From: Bacteroidales bacterium
GTDB taxonomy: Bacteria; Bacteroidota; Bacteroidia; Bacteroidales; P3
DNA: 5,834 bases
Reading direction: 5' to 3'
NCBI GenBank assembly: GCA_031286005.1
Contig: JAITVC010000267.1
Coordinates: 1-5,834 of the forward strand
Shown here: piece by piece, positions 1-5,834 of the stretch
Layout: each line of letters begins with the position of its first letter
How positions within the stretch are numbered: position 1 is the first letter of the stretch
Notes under the pieces: model-generated
The model's database searches: none
Told to the model about the DNA's origin: nothing
Seen by the model: only the letters and a program-made list of their open reading frames with translations
Made by a program: the position numbers and the translations under genes

Positions 1-2
1 CA

Positions 3-42
3 GGGCGCAACCTTCAAGTAGCCCTACGTGAGACTTGCGCCC
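3..42. repeat. GC-rich inverted repeat upstream of ntpK
   Basis: Perfect 8-bp arms, gggcgcaa at 3-10 and ttgcgccc at 35-42, enclose a 24-base loop that holds a second small hairpin (gtag 18-21, ctac 24-27). The block is GC-rich, while bases 43-98 are very A-rich. It could be the end of a structured intergenic repeat, or a hairpin in the message between the preceding V-ATPase gene and ntpK. It lacks a T-run on the right, so it is not a canonical terminator for rightward transcription. The left side is cut by the window edge, so the full extent is unknown. The arms are seen directly; calling it a dispersed repeat is inference. Confidence 0.45.
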
Positions 43-83
43 CAAGTCATAACATCTAAACAAATAAACGACTAAATAAATAA

Positions 84-3328
<3,245 letters not shown>

Positions 3329-3344
3329 TTGTTGAAAATTTTTG

Positions 3345-3352
3345 CAAAGATA
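3345..3352 (-). promoter_or_regulatory. leuS promoter, Bacteroidota -7 element
   Basis: The minus strand reads TATCTTTG, an exact match to the Bacteroidota sigma-70-type -7 consensus TAnnTTTG, preceded by a T-run. It lies 16 bases upstream of the leuS ATG, giving a very short A/T-rich leader. A clear -33 TTG is not visible at the usual spacing of about 19-21 bases; that place is taken by the heptad repeats at 3361-3388. The motif is seen; its use is inferred. Confidence 0.72.
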
Positions 3353-3360
3353 CAAAAAAA

Positions 3361-3388
3361 TAGTGAATAGTGAGTAGGGAACAGTGAT
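3361..3388. repeat. Four degenerate 7-bp tandem repeats upstream of the leuS promoter
   Basis: Successive heptads tagtgaa, tagtgag, tagggaa and cagtgat run without gaps from 3361 to 3388, between the fic stop (3413) and the leuS -7 element (3345-3352). They occupy the region where the -33 contact of RNA polymerase would fall. The period of seven is exact, with one to three differences between units. Short heptad arrays of this sort can change copy number by slippage; no such change can be seen from one sequence. Confidence 0.6.
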
Positions 3389-3412
3389 TGGAATGCAGCC
3401 TTTCAAAAGAGA

Positions 3413-4294
3413 TTACCGGATATAGTTCTTACCAATTCGCCAAATTCCGTCTTGTCGGAAAGCAGGAATGGTTTGCCGTTTGGCGGCGTTGGTAATTAAT
3501 GCTGCGCCTATGCCGTTGCTTTTTGCATAGTCCGACAATTTGATGATTTCATCCCCCCGAAGGTAGGTCAGCCGTTTGTGAAACGATTCGGAAAGGGCAA
3601 GGTAGAGGTAGTCAGCAAATTTGTCCGACTTCTGTTTATCTCTCCATTGTTCAAAAATAGGGTAGTAGTCTTCTCTTTTTCCTTTGTTTTGAATAATCAC
3701 AGGCGGGTATCCCAAAGCGGCAAGTTGCAGGTTGATAAGCAGGCGCCCCATTCGTCCGTTGCCATCGCAAAACGGATGTATCGTTTCAAACTGCAAATGG
3801 AATTTGGCAATTTTCTCTAAAAAATAGATGTCTTCTTCGCTGTTGTAGATATGAATAAGATTTTCGAGCATAGGCTTTACTTGTTCTGGGGGTGGTGCAA
3901 TATGCCAGCCCACACGCACGTATTCTCCCGAACGGCGAACACGCCCCGCATAGTTGTCATTTATTCCGCCAAGCAGCATCTGATGCAACAACTCAAAATT
4001 CTCAACCGAAAGTTGATAGTCAGAACGTGTCCAAAGGTATTTGATTACTCGTGCGAGGTTGGTTGCTTCGTAGGTTTCACGCAACGAAACGTCCCGCATC
4101 AATGCTTGGGCTAAAAGAATTTTTTCGGTTTCTTTGAGCGTAAGCGTAGAATTTTCGATAGCGTTTGAGTTATACACCATTTCGGGCAATTCCGATTCGG
4201 CAATCATCTTTAACAAATCATTGTGCGAGCCACGCAGTTGCTCGTACTCTTTTTTCAGTTTGCCGAGATTTTCTTTCTTCGTTTGTGTAATCAT
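3413..4294 (-). CDS. Class II Fic domain protein (probable AMP-transferase) with C-terminal helix-turn-helix-like tail
   Basis: A 293-residue Fic protein. Family members usually transfer AMP from ATP to a hydroxyl side chain of a target protein. The full catalytic motif HPFCDGNGRMGR is at 173-184, with catalytic H173, metal-binding D177 and phosphate-binding R181 and R184. An N-terminal inhibitory helix motif, S-x-x-x-E-N (S43, E47, N48), defines class II: E47 would hold R184 and block ATP binding, so the protein is self-inhibited and needs no separate antitoxin. A tyrosine- and proline-rich segment near 125-136 (YVRVGWHIAPPP) is the usual target-binding flap region. Residues 248-293 (LSDYAKSNGI, then QTIPAFR and GIWRIGKN) resemble an excisionase-like or winged-helix DNA-binding fold; this part is inference. 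The ATG at 4294 lies 26 bases after a strong promoter. It sits 190 bases after queE and 84 bases before leuS. The target is unknown. Confidence 0.93.
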   Translation of the reverse strand: MITQTKKENLGKLKKEYEQLRGSHNDLLKMIAESELPEMVYNSNAIENSTLTLKETEKILLAQALMRDVSLRETYEATNLARVIKYLWTRSDYQLSVENFELLHQMLLGGINDNYAGRVRRSGEYVRVGWHIAPPPEQVKPMLENLIHIYNSEEDIYFLEKIAKFHLQFETIHPFCDGNGRMGRLLINLQLAALGYPPVIIQNKGKREDYYPIFEQWRDKQKSDKFADYLYLALSESFHKRLTYLRGDEIIKLSDYAKSNGIGAALITNAAKRQTIPAFRQDGIWRIGKNYIR

Positions 4295-4320
4295 AAAAAG
4301 CCAAATTTATATTCTGACTG

Positions 4321-4328
4321 CAAAGATA
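4321..4328 (-). promoter_or_regulatory. fic promoter, Bacteroidota -7 element
   Basis: The minus strand reads TATCTTTG (consensus TAnnTTTG) after a run of eight T residues and one G, with a leader of about 26 bases to the fic ATG. The expected -33 contact (about 4347-4353) falls inside the first repeat unit of the fic upstream region, where TGGTTATT is only a weak match to TTG. Any protein bound to the repeat would therefore overlap polymerase. Confidence 0.72.
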
Positions 4329-4337
4329 CAAAAAAAA

Positions 4338-4431
4338 TCGTGAATAACCACTATTTTTACACATCCATTCACGAAAAAATCCAATTTTCTCGTGAATAAA
4401 CTCCTCTTTATAGCATCCATTCACGGAAAAA
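4338..4431. repeat. Two 42-bp direct repeats with four alternating CGTGAAT half-sites, upstream of fic
   Basis: Unit 1 (4338-4379) and unit 2 (4390-4431) match at 32 of 42 positions at a period of 52 bp. All but one difference lie in the unit centre, while the ends are kept. Each unit begins with cgtgaat (4339-4345, 4391-4397) and ends with attcacg (4367-4373, 4419-4425), so four half-sites alternate in direction. The two middle half-sites also form a hairpin at 4367-4397 (13-bp arms with one mismatch, 5-base loop). The array begins 9 bases upstream of the fic -7 element. It could be an operator array, or the remains of a palindromic repeat. No gene is supported in this stretch. Confidence 0.65.
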
Positions 4432-4484
4432 ACACCCTCGAATAAATTTGATGTTAATAAATCATTAAATTTAAAATAAGTAAC

Positions 4485-5090
4485 TTATAGTATCTCCAAA
4501 TACTTGTGTACCTGCACAGACAACTGCCATTTCGGGTTTTCCAAGATATAATCGGTAATCATAGTTGAAATAAAGTGCCGTTTCGACCATTCCGTTTGCA
4601 GGAACAACTGGCAATCCGAATTCACTTTTAGGGCTTCTTTTTCGGCAAAAGCAAAATCATTCGGATGTTCAATGATAACTTTCAATTCATCGGCTTTTGC
4701 ATAGTTTTCCGCAAGTGGCAGATAATGTTTTTTCGGCGATAAACAAACCCAATCAAAATCCCCGCTAAAACGGTTTGTCCCCGATGTTTCCAGCCATAAA
4801 TAGACATTAGGAATATACGAGCGCAACGCTTTGCAAAGCGTATCCAAATCATGCAGCAACGGCTCCCCGCCGGTAATGACAATGTTTTCAGCCCTGGTGC
4901 TACTAACCCATCCGGCCATTTTGAAAGGTGTTACACGCTGTTTGGGCGTCTCATCCCAAGCCTCCATCGAATCACAAAACGAACACCGCACATGGCATCC
5001 GCTCAAACGCAAAAAATATGCCGCTTTTCCGGCATTAGCGCCCTCGCCTTGCAAAGAGTAGAAATGCTCTTGGATAGGATAACTTTTCAT
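4485..5090 (-). CDS. queE: 7-carboxy-7-deazaguanine synthase QueE (radical SAM)
   Basis: A 201-residue radical S-adenosylmethionine enzyme. It converts 6-carboxy-5,6,7,8-tetrahydropterin to 7-carboxy-7-deazaguanine, on the route from GTP to preQ0 and the tRNA base queuosine. Evidence: the N-terminal YSLQGEG (11-17) typical of QueE; the iron-sulfur cluster motif C32-x3-C36-x2-C39 followed by D40; the SAM-binding ITGGEPLL (72-79); ETSGT (101-105); and the closing LSVQVHKYL (190-198). The length fits the family (about 200-225). The start is the ATG 41 bases after the rplS stop, just beyond a terminator hairpin, with no Shine-Dalgarno. I find no TAnnTTTG promoter immediately upstream, so expression may come from read-through or a promoter inside rplS. 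No other queuosine gene (queC, queD, queF) is in the window, and no preQ1 riboswitch is visible. The downstream side shows no convincing terminator. Confidence 0.95.
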   Translation of the reverse strand: MKSYPIQEHFYSLQGEGANAGKAAYFLRLSGCHVRCSFCDSMEAWDETPKQRVTPFKMAGWVSSTRAENIVITGGEPLLHDLDTLCKALRSYIPNVYLWLETSGTNRFSGDFDWVCLSPKKHYLPLAENYAKADELKVIIEHPNDFAFAEKEALKVNSDCQLFLQTEWSKRHFISTMITDYILENPKWQLSVQVHKYLEIL

Positions 5091-5098
5091 AATATACT

Positions 5099-5126
5099 AA
5101 AAAAAATCCCGCTTTCGCGGGATTCT
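5099..5126 (-). terminator. Intrinsic terminator after rplS
   Basis: On the minus strand a perfect 8-bp stem (aatcccgc and gcgggatt, 5105-5112 with 5117-5124) closes on a GAAA tetraloop of the GNRA type and runs into a T-tract (down to 5099). It begins 7 bases after the rplS stop codon, so it ends the rplT-rplS transcript. An A-run on the other side gives some symmetry, but no rightward gene needs it. It lies only 8 bases before the queE start codon. Confidence 0.9.
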
Positions 5127-5131
5127 TTTTT

Positions 5132-5485
5132 TTATCTGATGCGACGTTCTTTAATCCGCGCTTTCTTACCAGTGAGTTTTCGTAGGTAGAAAATACGTGC
5201 TCTGCGAACAACACCATGTTTGTTAACTTCGATTTTATCGATAAACGGTGAACAAATAGGGAAAATACGTTCAACACCAACGTTGCCCGACATTTTACGA
5301 ACAGTAAACGTAGCCGTGTTGCCGGCCCCTGCGCGTTGCAATACAACGCCTTGATATTGTTGGATACGTTCTTTATTACCTTCTTTGATTTTATAGTGAA
5401 CCGTAACCGTATCGCCTGCCTTAAAAGAAGGGAATTCAGGGCGTGTGGTCAAGGTATCTACAAATTGCATTAATTCCGGTTTCAT
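5132..5485 (-). CDS. rplS: 50S ribosomal protein L19
   Basis: A 117-residue basic protein of the large ribosomal subunit, located at the interface with the small subunit. Family signatures are present in order: FKAGDTV (21-27), EGNKERIQ (35-42), FTVRKMS (60-66), GVERIFP (70-76) and [10 protein letters not shown] (93-102), followed by a basic tail ([11 protein letters not shown]). The length is normal for L19. It starts with ATG 34 bases after rplT with no promoter between, so the two are probably co-transcribed. The intrinsic terminator follows directly. Confidence 0.97.
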   Translation of the reverse strand: MKPELMQFVDTLTTRPEFPSFKAGDTVTVHYKIKEGNKERIQQYQGVVLQRAGAGNTATFTVRKMSGNVGVERIFPICSPFIDKIEVNKHGVVRRARIFYLRKLTGKKARIKERRIR

Positions 5486-5519
5486 AGTAACTTAAATTTT
5501 TATGATTTGAGACTGGGTT

Positions 5520-5834
5520 CTATTTCACGCTATCAACGATAGCTTTAAACGCTTCGGGATGATTCATCGCTAAATCGGCTAAAACCTTACGGTTAAGCTG
5601 AATGTTTTTAGCGTGGAGTTTACCCATGAATGAGGAATACGACATTCCGAATTGGCGGGTTCCGGCGTTAATACGTACAATCCACAAATTGCGGAAACTG
5701 CGTTTTTTAACTTTACGGTCGCGATAAGCGTACAATAAACCTTTCTCTAATGAGTTTTTGGCTACTGTCCAAACATTTTTTCTGCGGCCAAACTGACCTT
5801 TGGTCAATTTCAATGCTTTTTTTCTACGTGCTCT
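5520..5834 (-). CDS. rplT: 50S ribosomal protein L20 (5' end outside the window)
   Basis: The C-terminal 104 residues of L20, a large-subunit assembly protein that binds 23S rRNA early and in several bacteria also represses its own operon. The reading frame stays open to the window edge and begins [16 protein letters not shown], so the TTG at 5811-5813 is an internal leucine codon, not the start. By comparison with L20 proteins of about 115-118 residues, roughly 10-13 N-terminal residues (typically MPRSVNHVAS) are missing. Other family marks are [35 protein letters not shown] and [20 protein letters not shown]. It normally follows infC and rpmI, which would lie to the right. The stop is TAG at 5520-5522, and rplS follows. 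Confidence 0.96.
   Translation of the reverse strand, partial: RARRKKALKLTKGQFGRRKNVWTVAKNSLEKGLLYAYRDRKVKKRSFRNLWIVRINAGTRQFGMSYSSFMGKLHAKNIQLNRKVLADLAMNHPEAFKAIVDSVK

Noticed and set aside
1..59. Tail of an upstream ATPase subunit I gene (stop at 19-21 in frame 1 or 57-59 in frame 3)
   Set aside because: Only 6 or 18 codons are present and neither end is recognisable as subunit I, so no frame can be chosen.
3329..3406. Longer leuS start at an upstream in-frame ATG
   Set aside because: The extra 26 residues are translated from the TATCTTTG promoter and the heptad repeats; the family N-terminus ([12 protein letters not shown]) fits the ATG at 3328.
4218..4424. 68-codon minus-strand frame over the fic promoter
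   Set aside because: It overlaps the start of fic in another frame and reads through the promoter and repeats, giving low-complexity residues typical of promoter DNA.
4338..4431. CRISPR array
   Set aside because: There are only two units, the repeat centres diverge, there are no distinct spacers and no cas gene is nearby.
4444..4488. A/T-rich hairpins after queE (aaattt pair; ataagt/acttat) as a terminator
   Set aside because: The stems are short and lack GC pairs, as expected by chance in this A/T-rich gap; one includes the queE stop codon itself.
5811..5813. TTG as the start of rplT
   Set aside because: The frame continues upstream with RARRKKA, which matches the conserved N-terminal part of L20, so the gene runs off the window edge.

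Overview
The window looks like a housekeeping stretch of a Bacteroidota chromosome, probably from the Bacteroidales. Three things point there. The leucyl-tRNA synthetase has the long, Bacteroides-like form. Two promoters match the Bacteroidota -7 element TAnnTTTG. Gene starts lack Shine-Dalgarno sequences and are preceded by A/T-rich leaders. This placement rests on recognising sequence patterns, not on a database search.

Layout: bases 1-98 are a leader holding a GC-rich inverted repeat. The only rightward gene is the membrane-ring proteolipid of a V-type ATPase (ntpK, 99-545), presumably the last visible gene of an ATPase operon entering from the left. Everything else is leftward. Reading from the right edge in the direction of transcription: ribosomal protein L20 (rplT, 5' end cut by the window edge), L19 (rplS), a clear intrinsic terminator, the radical-SAM enzyme QueE of queuosine synthesis, a class II Fic protein with its own promoter, and leucyl-tRNA synthetase (leuS) with its own promoter. 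leuS meets ntpK tail to tail with overlapping stop codons. No gap between genes exceeds 190 bases.

Functionally, the leftward genes are mostly about translation: two large-subunit ribosomal proteins, a tRNA-modification enzyme and an aminoacyl-tRNA synthetase, with a probable AMP-transferase (Fic) placed between the last two. The terminator and the separate promoters suggest at least three transcription units (rplT-rplS, fic, leuS). The promoter of queE is not evident.

The window is mostly ordinary in gene content; I see no new multi-gene system. The interesting signals are small. (1) A perfect 20-bp palindrome lies in frame inside leuS and appears to add about eight residues to a loop of the enzyme. 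(2) Four alternating CGTGAAT half-sites sit directly upstream of the fic promoter, whose product carries a possible DNA-binding tail. (3) Degenerate heptad repeats overlap the expected upstream element of the leuS promoter. (4) The ATPase proteolipid carries the full set of sodium-ligand residues known from Enterococcus hirae NtpK.
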